Part shown: piece by piece, positions 35,089 through 43,413 of the stretch
Layout: each line of letters starts with the position of its first letter
How positions within the stretch are numbered: position 1 is the first letter of the stretch
NCBI GenBank assembly: GCA_964386325.1
Contig: CAYLQY010000004.1
Coordinates: 1-64,000 of the forward strand
Source of the DNA: Anaerorhabdus sp964386325
GTDB lineage: Bacteria > Bacillota_I > Bacilli_A > Erysipelotrichales > Erysipelotrichaceae
Reading direction: 5' to 3'
Length of the DNA stretch: 64,000 nucleotides
The notes under the pieces: model-generated
What the model was told of the DNA's origin: nothing
The model's database searches: none
The model's input: the letters and a program-made list of their open reading frames with translations, nothing else
Position numbers and translations under genes: made by a program

Positions 35089-35802
35089 ATGTATCGTAGA
35101 GTATTATTGAAATTGAGTGGTGAAGCTTTATCGGGTCAAGGGACTAACTTTGATCCAGAAATTTTAAAAAGTCTAGCTGAAGAAATTAAAGAAATTCATG
35201 AAATGGGTATAGATCTTGCTATTGTTGTCGGAGGAGGTAACTTCATCCGTGGTAAGATGGCTGAAAATCTAGGGATTGATCGAGTGCAAGGAGACTATAT
35301 GGGGATGCTTGCAACAGTAATTAATTCATTAGCGATTCAAGGAGCACTTGAACAAGCTGGCGTTCCAACTAGAGTACAAACAGCAATAGAAATGAATAAG
35401 ATTGCAGAACCATTTATTGTTAGAAGAGCACTTCGACATATCGAAAAGAAACGTGTTGTAATCTTTGGCGGAGGGACAGGAAATCCATTCTTCTCAACTG
35501 ATACAACAGCGGCATTAAGAGCTTCTGAAATTAAAGCAGATGTAATCTTGATGGCAAAAAATGGTGTAGATGGAGTATACAGTGCAGACCCTAAAAAAGA
35601 CAAAACAGCGGTTCGCTTTGATAACTTAACGTATATGGATTTAATTCAAAAAGAATTACAAGTAATGGATACTACTGCAACAAGCATGTGTATGGATAAC
35701 CAAGTAGATTTAGTTGTCTTTAACATGAATGAGCGTGGTAATATTAAAAAAGCAGTTATGCAAGAAAAAATAGGAACTGTTATTCAGAAGGAGATAAAAT
35801 AA
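35089..35802 (+). CDS. pyrH: UMP kinase
   Basis: This amino-acid-kinase-fold enzyme phosphorylates UMP. It has 237 residues (YRRVLLKLSGEALSGQG; VVGGGNFIRG; KNGVDGVYSADPKKD). The ATG at 35089 has GGCGG 8 nt upstream and gives the canonical N-terminus. A 13-residue longer reading from 35050 lacks an RBS. Its final A is the first base of the frr ATG. Confidence 0.95.
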   Translation: MYRRVLLKLSGEALSGQGTNFDPEILKSLAEEIKEIHEMGIDLAIVVGGGNFIRGKMAENLGIDRVQGDYMGMLATVINSLAIQGALEQAGVPTRVQTAIEMNKIAEPFIVRRALRHIEKKRVVIFGGGTGNPFFSTDTTAALRASEIKADVILMAKNGVDGVYSADPKKDKTAVRFDNLTYMDLIQKELQVMDTTATSMCMDNQVDLVVFNMNERGNIKKAVMQEKIGTVIQKEIK

Positions 35803-36350
35803 TGGCATACACAATATTAGATGTTACTAAAGAAAAAATGGACAAAGTTACTGCTCACTTTTCAGAAAGTTTAGCAACAGTACGTACTGGTCGTGCAAAT
35901 ACAACAATGCTTGACCATGTTGAAGTTGATTACTATGGTGCACCAACACCAGTAAACCAAATCGCAAGTATTTCAGTTGTAGAAGGAAGAACATTAGTTA
36001 TTAAACCTTATGATGCTTCAAGTTTGAAGAATATTGAAAAAGCATGTAATGAAGCTGATTTAGGAATTGCACCTCAAAATGATGGTACAGTGATTCGTTT
36101 GACAGTACCTGCATTAACAGAAGAAACTCGTAAAGAAATGTGCAAAAAAGTTTCTAAATATGCTGAAGAAGCGAAAGTTCAAATTCGTAATTTACGTCGT
36201 GATGGTAATGATGCAGCTAAAAAAGATGATACCCTAACAGAAGATATGGAAAAAGACTGTTTAGATAAAATCCAAAAATTAACGGATGAATTCATTAAGA
36301 AGATTGATGATATTGCAGCAAATAAAGAAAAAGAAGTAATGACAATTTAG
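35802..36350 (+). CDS. frr: Ribosome recycling factor
   Basis: RRF, 182 residues, splits post-termination ribosomes with EF-G. The L-shaped protein is recognised by VRTGRANTTMLDHVEVDYYGAPTP, the PYDASSLKNIEKA region and the helical VQIRNLRRDGND. It is coupled to pyrH through TAATG. A terminator follows directly. Confidence 0.97.
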   Translation: MAYTILDVTKEKMDKVTAHFSESLATVRTGRANTTMLDHVEVDYYGAPTPVNQIASISVVEGRTLVIKPYDASSLKNIEKACNEADLGIAPQNDGTVIRLTVPALTEETRKEMCKKVSKYAEEAKVQIRNLRRDGNDAAKKDDTLTEDMEKDCLDKIQKLTDEFIKKIDDIAANKEKEVMTI

Positions 36351-36360
36351 TTACAATGAG

Positions 36361-36383
36361 AGATGGATAATTCCATCTTTTTT
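36361..36383 (+). terminator. Terminator after frr
   Basis: The stem AGATGGA/TCCATCT is followed by T residues. The gap 36384-36553 to uppS is very AT-rich, with only a weak -10-like TAAAAT at 36525-36530. Confidence 0.8.
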
Positions 36384-36553
36384 CATTTGCTAAAAATCAC
36401 TAAAGATATTAATAGATAAAATGATATTTCATTTCAATAAAATAAAAAAAAGATGATTTTAATATAAAGAAAAATAAATGGTTTATCTTGAAGTGAAGAA
36501 CTATGATGAAAGTTAAATTTGTGTTAAAATGTTAACATGAAAAAGGTGATGTT

Positions 36554-37255
36554 ATGGATAAGATTAGACATGTTGCTATTGTAATGGATGGAAATGGTCG
36601 ATGGGCTAAACGTCAAAGTAAGTTAAGAACACAAGGACATTATCAAGGATCTGAAAATGTTAGAAATATTGCAATTGCAGCAAATGATGATGGAATTGAA
36701 GTGCTAACACTTTTTGCTTTTTCAACGGAAAACTGGAAAAGACCTGAAGAAGAAGTGAATTATTTAATGAAGTTACCTGCTATTTTCTTTCAACGCTTTT
36801 TAAAGGAATTAATGGAAAAGAATATTCGTATACAAATGATAGGTCAAATGGATGGTATTCCTGCTGATACTGCTAAATTATTTCAAAAAGCAATTGATGA
36901 TACAAAAAATAATACGGGAATGATTTTATGTTTTGCAATGAATTATGGTTCACAACGAGAAATACTACTTGCGGCAAAAGAGTATGCAAGAGATGTAAAA
37001 GAAGGAAAAGCATCACTGGATATTACTGAAAAAGATTTTGAAAACTATTTAATGACAAAAGATTATCCACCGATTGATTGCTTGATTCGTACGAGTGGTG
37101 AATATCGTCTTTCAAATTTTCTGTTATGGCAAATCGCATACAGTGAACTTATTTTTGTGGATGAAACATGGCCTGAATTTACCCCAGAAGAATTTAACCG
37201 TTGTTTGGTAGAATTCAAGAAGCGCGATCGTCGCTTTGGGGGCGTTAAAGGATGA
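36554..37255 (+). CDS. uppS: Undecaprenyl diphosphate synthase
   Basis: This cis-prenyltransferase makes the C55 lipid carrier. It has 233 residues. The catalytic Asp is in VMDGNGRWAKR. FSTENWKRP and the C-terminal RTSGEYRLSNFLLWQIAYSEL are conserved (RTSGE where most have RTGGE). RBS AAAGGTGATG. It overlaps cdsA by 4 nt. Confidence 0.95.
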   Translation: MDKIRHVAIVMDGNGRWAKRQSKLRTQGHYQGSENVRNIAIAANDDGIEVLTLFAFSTENWKRPEEEVNYLMKLPAIFFQRFLKELMEKNIRIQMIGQMDGIPADTAKLFQKAIDDTKNNTGMILCFAMNYGSQREILLAAKEYARDVKEGKASLDITEKDFENYLMTKDYPPIDCLIRTSGEYRLSNFLLWQIAYSELIFVDETWPEFTPEEFNRCLVEFKKRDRRFGGVKG

Positions 37256-38034
37256 AACAGCGATTAATTACAGGGCTTATTATTGCGGTTGTTGCAATAC
37301 CACCATTGATTATTGGGAAAGTACCACTATTATTATTAGTATTTGCAATAAGTGCATTAGCATCTTATGAAATTTTAGCTGTACGAAAAGATAAAACTAG
37401 TTGGGGATTAATATCATTTTTATTCGCAAGTACAATTGTGATGTATGTTGTACCAATTAGCTTTTATATACCAGCGATTATTGGATTTTTAATTATTCTA
37501 TTTATTATTCATATTTTTACAAAAGAAATTAGTATTGAAGATTTAAGTTACGTATTTGTCATGACAATGATTTTAACACTTGCTGTTAAAGGAATTATTC
37601 ATATTTATACATATGGAGGCATTGTGATGATTTATATCGTATTTGCATGTTTTGGATGTGATACAGGTGCCTATTTTTTCGGCTCATTCTTTGGTAAACA
37701 TAAATTAATTGAAAGAATATCACCAAAAAAGACATGGGAAGGTGCTATTGGGGGTTGGGCAGTAGGTGCTGTTACATCTTATGTTTTTGGTTTATACTTC
37801 CTAACACATTTAATTGATCCTAATGTTATCTTATTTTCATCAATAACGTTACCGATTGTTGCACAAATTGGGGATTTATCTTTTAGTGCTGTAAAACGTC
37901 AATATCATGTAAAAGACTTTGGTTCTATTTTTCCAGGACATGGTGGAGTATTGGATCGTATTGATAGTTTGTTGTTTTGTTTGATGTATTTTTATGCGAT
38001 TTTATTAATTGTTGAAGTGGTGATTATCCGATGA
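37252..38034 (+). CDS. cdsA: Phosphatidate cytidylyltransferase
   Basis: This membrane enzyme makes CDP-diacylglycerol. It has 260 residues, about seven or eight hydrophobic segments, and the CDS signature SAVKRQYHVKDFGSIFPGHGGVLDR across the 220-245 region. It overlaps both uppS and dxr by 4 nt, so the lipid genes are translationally coupled. Confidence 0.95.
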   Translation: MKQRLITGLIIAVVAIPPLIIGKVPLLLLVFAISALASYEILAVRKDKTSWGLISFLFASTIVMYVVPISFYIPAIIGFLIILFIIHIFTKEISIEDLSYVFVMTMILTLAVKGIIHIYTYGGIVMIYIVFACFGCDTGAYFFGSFFGKHKLIERISPKKTWEGAIGGWAVGAVTSYVFGLYFLTHLIDPNVILFSSITLPIVAQIGDLSFSAVKRQYHVKDFGSIFPGHGGVLDRIDSLLFCLMYFYAILLIVEVVIIR

Positions 38035-39197
38035 AGAAAATAGTATTGTTAGGTGCGAGTGGATCTATTGGCCAACAAACAATCGATGTGATAAGTGCTC
38101 ATCGCGAAGAGTTTGAGCTTGTTGCTTTTAGTGTAGGTAGCCAAATAGAAATCGCACAAGAAATTTTGAAGAAATTTGATTCTGTTCATTCTGTATGTAT
38201 TGCAAGTGAAGAACATGCAGAAGTATTGAAACAACAGTTTCCAACTATTCAAGTTTTATCAAAAGATGAAGGTTTAGTTCAACTAGCAAAGATTGCAGAT
38301 TATGATGTCTTTGTGGATGCAGTTGTTGGATTTAGAGGATTACAACCAGCGCTGGCAGCCATAGAAAATCATAAAACAATTGCATTAGCCAATAAAGAGA
38401 GTCTAGTAACAGGTGGACCACTTGTAAAAAAAGCACTAAAACAAAACAAAGTTCAATTGTTACCTATTGATTCAGAGCATTCTGCGATTCTTCAATGTCT
38501 CCAAGGAAATCGACATTCAGAAATTGATAAACTTATTATCACTGCGAGTGGCGGGAGCTTCCGTGATAAAACAAGAGAAGAATTAGTGGGTGTTACTAAA
38601 GAACAAGCATTGAAACATCCAAATTGGAATATGGGTGGAAGAATTACCATTGATAGTGCCACGATGATGAATAAAGGATTCGAAGTTATTGAAGCATTTT
38701 ATTTATTTGATATTCCATTTGATAAGATTGATGTTGTCATTCATAAAGAGAGTGCGATACATTCAATGGTTCAATATTGTGATCATTCAATTATTGCGCA
38801 AATAGGAACTGCAGATATGCGACTTCCAATTCAATATGCATTATCTTATCCACAACGATTAGAAATGAAAAATGCAGAAACATTTGATTTTCTAAAATAT
38901 CCAACACTACATTTTGAAAAACCGAGTTTCGAGCGTTTTCCTTTATTAAAGTTAGCTTATGAAGTAGGGAGAAAAGGTGGAAATTTAGGTGCAATTATGA
39001 ATGGTGCAGATGAAGAAGCAGTTGCGTATTTCTTAACTGATAAAATTAGTTTCTTAGAAATAGAAGATTATGTAATTGCAGCTGTTGAAAGTTTACCATT
39101 TATACAAGATCCAACACTAGAAGAAATAATTGAAAGTGATCGATTAGCACGTGAATTTGTCAGAAAAAAAGTGGTTGCAAGTGAAAATAACGGGTAG
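38031..39197 (+). CDS. dxr: 1-deoxy-D-xylulose 5-phosphate reductoisomerase
   Basis: This is the second enzyme of the MEP isoprenoid pathway. It has 388 residues with NADPH-binding GASGSIGQQTIDVI, the metal/substrate motif PIDSEHSAI, SGGSFRD, and the ATMMNKGFEVIEA segment. Its presence shows that UppS is fed by the MEP route. Other MEP genes are not in the window. Confidence 0.96.
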   Translation: MKKIVLLGASGSIGQQTIDVISAHREEFELVAFSVGSQIEIAQEILKKFDSVHSVCIASEEHAEVLKQQFPTIQVLSKDEGLVQLAKIADYDVFVDAVVGFRGLQPALAAIENHKTIALANKESLVTGGPLVKKALKQNKVQLLPIDSEHSAILQCLQGNRHSEIDKLIITASGGSFRDKTREELVGVTKEQALKHPNWNMGGRITIDSATMMNKGFEVIEAFYLFDIPFDKIDVVIHKESAIHSMVQYCDHSIIAQIGTADMRLPIQYALSYPQRLEMKNAETFDFLKYPTLHFEKPSFERFPLLKLAYEVGRKGGNLGAIMNGADEEAVAYFLTDKISFLEIEDYVIAAVESLPFIQDPTLEEIIESDRLAREFVRKKVVASENNG

Positions 39198-39214
39198 AAA
39201 TAACTACTCGTTTT
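39189..39214 (+). terminator. Terminator after dxr
   Basis: The stem AACGGGTAG/CTACTCGTT includes the dxr stop codon and is followed by TTTTC. A promoter-like TTGATT-18-TATAGC lies further on at 39274-39303, before rseP. Confidence 0.7.
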
Positions 39215-39322
39215 CTTTTGTGTGAATATCGTGTGATATAGTAAAATCAGCTAGATTTATTTGTTTGGATGTATTGATTTATGATAAACTTATAAAGTAT
39301 AGCAAAAAAAAGGAGTGATTTC

Positions 39323-40384
39323 ATGGGTATTATTTATTTTGTATTAGTACTGTCAGCGATAATCGTTATTCATGAAATAGGACATTTAGTAGCAGCCAAG
39401 CTATTTCATGTATACTGTTATGAATTTTCACTTGGTATGGGTCCGAAGTTATTCGCATATCAAGGTAAAGAAACCAAATATACATTGCGACTAATTCCAA
39501 TTGGTGGATATGTAGCAATGGCAGGGGAACAAGAAGATGATATGGAGCTATATCCAAGCATTGAAGTTCCTGCAGGGCGCACAATTAAAAGCATAGCTCG
39601 TTGGAAACGCATCATTGTCATGTTGGCAGGTGTGTTTATGAACTTCTTGATGGCATGGATTATTATTAGCGGTATCTTAATGTATTCAGGTGGATATGTT
39701 AAAGATGCACCACCAGTAGTAGCGAGTGTTGTTGAGCAAGGACCAGCAGAGGTTGCGGGAATTCAAGCTGGTGATGTTATCAAGAAAGTAGTTTTCGAAG
39801 ATGGTACGGTAATTAAACCACAATCATTTACGGATATCTCACTTTTCACACAAATGTATGATGGTAAAATGACTTATACAGTAAGTAGAAATGGTGAGAT
39901 GCTTGACTTTGTTGTTCAAGGTCAACCCAATGAAGATGGACTTTATCTTGTAGGTATTGGTTCGCCAACACCAGAAATCGTTAAGATAACACCATTAAAT
40001 GCCGGTATATACAGCTTTGATTACATGGTAGATATGACAAGAAATATTTTCAAATCATTGACTCGTTTAGTGCAAGGTAACGGTTTAGATCAATTATCAG
40101 GACCAGTTGGAATATATGAAGTGACAGCGCAACAAGCTTCAAAAGGATTACCAGATTTATTAATCTTAGTTGCGATGTTATCCTTGAATGTAGGTATATT
40201 TAATTTACTGCCTCTACCAATCTTGGATGGTGGTCGAGTTATCTTGATTTTAGTTGAAATGGTTATTCGTAAACCACTCAACAAAAAATTTGAAGTTGGC
40301 ATAATGACTGCAAGTATGGTATTATTGCTAGCGTTGATGGTTTTTGCTACATGGCAAGACATCACGAGAATTTTTATTAAATAG
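39323..40384 (+). CDS. rseP: Site-2 intramembrane zinc metalloprotease RseP/RasP
   Basis: This M50 protease has 353 residues. The zinc motif HEIGH lies in the first membrane helix (about 18-22). A single PDZ domain spans about 130-215. The second metal site is NLLPLPILDGGRV. In Bacillus the homologue RasP cleaves anti-sigma factors and signal-peptide remnants. RBS AAAGGAGTG. It is followed 8 nt later by the DUF368 gene. Confidence 0.94.
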   Translation: MGIIYFVLVLSAIIVIHEIGHLVAAKLFHVYCYEFSLGMGPKLFAYQGKETKYTLRLIPIGGYVAMAGEQEDDMELYPSIEVPAGRTIKSIARWKRIIVMLAGVFMNFLMAWIIISGILMYSGGYVKDAPPVVASVVEQGPAEVAGIQAGDVIKKVVFEDGTVIKPQSFTDISLFTQMYDGKMTYTVSRNGEMLDFVVQGQPNEDGLYLVGIGSPTPEIVKITPLNAGIYSFDYMVDMTRNIFKSLTRLVQGNGLDQLSGPVGIYEVTAQQASKGLPDLLILVAMLSLNVGIFNLLPLPILDGGRVILILVEMVIRKPLNKKFEVGIMTASMVLLLALMVFATWQDITRIFIK

Positions 40385-40392
40385 GAGAATGT

Positions 40393-41256
40393 ATGGAAAG
40401 TATAAAATTCATTATTTATGGAATTGCAATGGGTATTGCAAATGTAATTCCAGGGGTAAGCGGTGGTACGATTGCAGTTATTCTTAATTTCTATGATCGC
40501 TTAATGGAATCAATCACACTAAACTTAAAAATTGTTAAAAGAAATTTACCATTTTTAATTCCTTTATTTTTAGGAGTTGGTATTGGAATTGTTGGTTTAA
40601 GTAAAATCATGCAATTCTTATTAGAGAATTTTACAACACAAACTTATTTTGGATTTATTGGAATTGTTTTCGGAAGTTTACCATTAATCTTCTTTAAAGC
40701 TAAAGGTAAAAAGAATATTAAACCAATGAGTTGGATACCTTTTGTAATTGCATTAGTTTTAATGCTATATCTTGCATTCGCAAATGGTGATAAAGAAACA
40801 GCTAAAACAATAGTAAAATATACAACACTTAATATGGAATCATTTATGATGTGTTTCTTTTCAATGGCAATCGCTACAGTCACAATGATTATTCCAGGTA
40901 TTAGTGGCTCACTAATTCTTATTATCATGGGAATGTATGGGACAGTTTATGGATTTGCAATTGCTGAATTCAATATACCTTTATTGATTCCTTGCGGACT
41001 TGGTGCTGTTGTGGGGATATTAGGTGGTGCAAAAATTGTACGACTAGTATTATCGAAATTTGAGCAATTAACTTATATGGCAATTTTAGGACTTCTTGTA
41101 GGTTCAATTGTACAATTATTTATGTTAAGTAATATTACACTCGCATTTGATTTGACTTTAATGACTTCGATTGTAGTATGTGTACTATGCTTTGGAATTA
41201 TTTATTGGTTTTCACTACAAGAAATTAATCGAGATAAAAAAGAAGCAACGAACTAA
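40393..41256 (+). CDS. DUF368 membrane protein, probable undecaprenyl-phosphate translocase
   Basis: This 287-residue polytopic protein has the DUF368 hallmark repeats: ANVIPGVSGGTIAVIL near the start and a second copy, TMIIPGISGSLILIIMG. The inverted-repeat architecture fits a transporter. DUF368 (PopT) proteins have been reported to flip undecaprenyl phosphate back across the membrane. Cotranscription with rseP, close to uppS, suits a lipid-carrier recycling role. RBS AGGAG. Confidence 0.85.
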   Translation: MESIKFIIYGIAMGIANVIPGVSGGTIAVILNFYDRLMESITLNLKIVKRNLPFLIPLFLGVGIGIVGLSKIMQFLLENFTTQTYFGFIGIVFGSLPLIFFKAKGKKNIKPMSWIPFVIALVLMLYLAFANGDKETAKTIVKYTTLNMESFMMCFFSMAIATVTMIIPGISGSLILIIMGMYGTVYGFAIAEFNIPLLIPCGLGAVVGILGGAKIVRLVLSKFEQLTYMAILGLLVGSIVQLFMLSNITLAFDLTLMTSIVVCVLCFGIIYWFSLQEINRDKKEATN

Positions 41257-41279
41257 GATCATTTATTTGGTCTTTTTTC
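41255..41279 (+). terminator. Terminator after the DUF368 gene
   Basis: The short stem AAGATC/GGTCTT (one wobble pair) is followed by six T residues. Confidence 0.65.
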
Positions 41280-41323
41280 TTAGATTTACTTGTGATACAC
41301 TAATACCATTAAGGAGGTTTTTT

Positions 41324-42337
41324 ATGGAGACAATTTTAGTTACAGGTGGTACAGGTTATATTGGAAGCCATACGTGTGTAGAGTTAATTAAAGCTGGATA
41401 CAATGTTGTTATCGTTGATAACTTATACAATTCAAAGAAGGTTGTTCTTGATCGTATTGAAAAGATAACAGGAACAAAACCTAAGTTCTATGAAGTAGAT
41501 ATCCTTGATAGAGCTGGATTAGAAAAAGTATTTGAAGAAAATAAAATTGATGCAGTGATTCACTTCGCAGGTTATAAAGCGGTAGGTGAGTCATGTGTAA
41601 TACCTTTAACATATTATAAAAACAATATTTCAGGAAGTGTAAATCTTTATGAAGTAATGAAGGATTATGGTGTAAAAACAGTAGTATTTAGTTCAAGTGC
41701 AACTGTTTATGGTGATCCTGCTTCAGTACCTATTAAAGAAGATTTCCCATTAAGTACAACAAATCCTTATGGGACAACAAAACTATATAACGAACAAATT
41801 CTAGCAGACGTTTCTAAAGCTGATGCAGAATGGAGTGTAATGCTATTACGTTACTTTAATCCTATTGGAGCACATAAGAGTGGATTACTTGGTGAGACAC
41901 CAAATGGTATCCCAAATAACTTAGTACCTTATGTAGCACAAGTTGCAACAGGTCAAAGAGAATTTCTTCGTGTATGGGGAAATGATTACAATACTGTAGA
42001 TGGAACAGGTGTACGTGATTACATCCATGTAGTTGATTTAGCACTTGGTCACATCAAAGCCGTAGAATATGCTTTAAAACACAAAGGTGTTGAGAAGGTT
42101 AATTTAGGAACTGGTATTGGTTATTCAGTATTACAAGTTAAAGATGCATTTGCAAAAGCTTGTGGAAAAGAAATTGCATTTGAAATAATGGAACGTCGTC
42201 CAGGGGATATTGCAACATGTTACGCTGATACAACAAAAGCAAAAGAAGTGCTAGGTTGGAGTGCGCAATATGGTATTGATGAAATGTGTCAAGATGGATG
42301 GAATTTTACACTAATGAATCCGAATGGAATTGAGTAA
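41324..42337 (+). CDS. galE: UDP-glucose 4-epimerase
   Basis: This short-chain dehydrogenase-fold enzyme interconverts UDP-Glc and UDP-Gal (or their N-acetyl forms). It has 337 residues with VTGGTGYIGSHTCVELI, HFAGYKAVGES and the YGTTKLYNE catalytic motif (YxxxK). The start at 41324 follows AAGGAGG. A longer reading would run into the DUF368 gene. It is monocistronic and ends at a terminator, and may serve surface glycan synthesis. Confidence 0.95.
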   Translation: METILVTGGTGYIGSHTCVELIKAGYNVVIVDNLYNSKKVVLDRIEKITGTKPKFYEVDILDRAGLEKVFEENKIDAVIHFAGYKAVGESCVIPLTYYKNNISGSVNLYEVMKDYGVKTVVFSSSATVYGDPASVPIKEDFPLSTTNPYGTTKLYNEQILADVSKADAEWSVMLLRYFNPIGAHKSGLLGETPNGIPNNLVPYVAQVATGQREFLRVWGNDYNTVDGTGVRDYIHVVDLALGHIKAVEYALKHKGVEKVNLGTGIGYSVLQVKDAFAKACGKEIAFEIMERRPGDIATCYADTTKAKEVLGWSAQYGIDEMCQDGWNFTLMNPNGIE

Positions 42338-42358
42338 GAGAATGTTCTCTTACTTTTT
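42334..42358 (+). terminator. Terminator after galE
   Basis: The stem GTAAGAGA/TCTCTTAC is followed by T residues and overlaps the galE stop. Confidence 0.85.
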
Positions 42359-42397
42359 CTTTATTCACACAAAATTCAGTGTACAAAATCTTGTTTA

Positions 42398-42406
42398 TGA
42401 TATAAT
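42398..42406 (+). promoter_or_regulatory. Extended -10 promoter for the surface gene pair
   Basis: TGA-TATAAT (42398-42406), an extended -10 element without a good -35, 20 nt before the next start codon. Confidence 0.5.
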
Positions 42407-42426
42407 TATTGTGTGGAGGTATGTTT

Positions 42427-43398
42427 ATGAATAAAGACAAATCAACCAAAATAAAAATAGGCATTTGTGTTGTAATCGTATTAATACTTATTGCAACAGC
42501 AATCTTCTTTATATTTAATCAAAAACCAAAAGGTGATGATAAAAAACTTACGAGTGATATTACCATGGCAGAGGGTAGTCAAAATAAGCCAACGGCATCT
42601 ACAGAAGGTGAGTATAAAATTGATTTAGTAGATTCAGTTGTATTTAACTTAAAAGAAGTTGATTTCAAATTTGCAATTGTAAAGCTTAGAGTACAAGCAA
42701 ATAATTCTATAAATATACCATTGAATCATTTTTCAACGAGTGAAGGGATTAATTTAGGTAACGTTGATACTTATATTAAAGCACTTGAAGATAAGTCGTT
42801 GTTCTTAGGTAAACAAAATGTGTGGTATGAAATTTTATCGAATGAAAATTCGACGATGGTAAATATCTTAGTACCAATCAAAGATAAAAATGCAAAAGAA
42901 ATTACTTTAACCAATGATTTGGGCGCAGAAGAAATAAAATTAAATATATCAAATTCAAAGGGTACGGCATCAATGTTACAATATCAAGCTGATGATATTA
43001 TTACAGATGGTAAATCATACCAAATGACAGTATCAAGTGCATATCCAATTACCGGAGACACAATGACACAGAATGGACAAGAATATTTATTACCATCAAC
43101 TGTTGAAGTTTACTCATTCAAAATTGAAGCAGTTTCTTTATGGGGAGATACAATTGTTATTGAAGAAGCTAAATATGTTCCAGAAAATTCTAAGGAAACA
43201 TTTATTGCATTAGATAGTTCGATTCAATCAATGAAGTATTCTAATATAATTGGAAAAGAAATAAACGAAAAGGATAGTGGTGATTTATTCTTTGTAGCAT
43301 ATAGTCCAGTAGAAAGCCCAGTTACTTATAAAGGTGCATTGCAGCTTAAAGTAAAAGGCTCAGATACTTGGATTACAATTAATGTAGATTTAAATTAG
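42427..43398 (+). CDS. Membrane-anchored extracellular protein of unknown function
   Basis: I do not recognise a family. The 323-residue protein has a short basic start (MNKDKSTKIK), one membrane segment (about 10-33), a Gly/Lys/Thr-rich linker to about 65, and an extracellular part with alternating beta-like strands. The start at 42427 was chosen because GGAGGT ends 6 nt before it; the ATG at 42421 abuts that RBS. The gap to the glucosaminidase is only about 15 nt, so a joint role at the cell wall is likely. Confidence 0.7.
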   Translation: MNKDKSTKIKIGICVVIVLILIATAIFFIFNQKPKGDDKKLTSDITMAEGSQNKPTASTEGEYKIDLVDSVVFNLKEVDFKFAIVKLRVQANNSINIPLNHFSTSEGINLGNVDTYIKALEDKSLFLGKQNVWYEILSNENSTMVNILVPIKDKNAKEITLTNDLGAEEIKLNISNSKGTASMLQYQADDIITDGKSYQMTVSSAYPITGDTMTQNGQEYLLPSTVEVYSFKIEAVSLWGDTIVIEEAKYVPENSKETFIALDSSIQSMKYSNIIGKEINEKDSGDLFFVAYSPVESPVTYKGALQLKVKGSDTWITINVDLN

Positions 43399-43413
43399 TG
43401 GAGGATGGATAGA

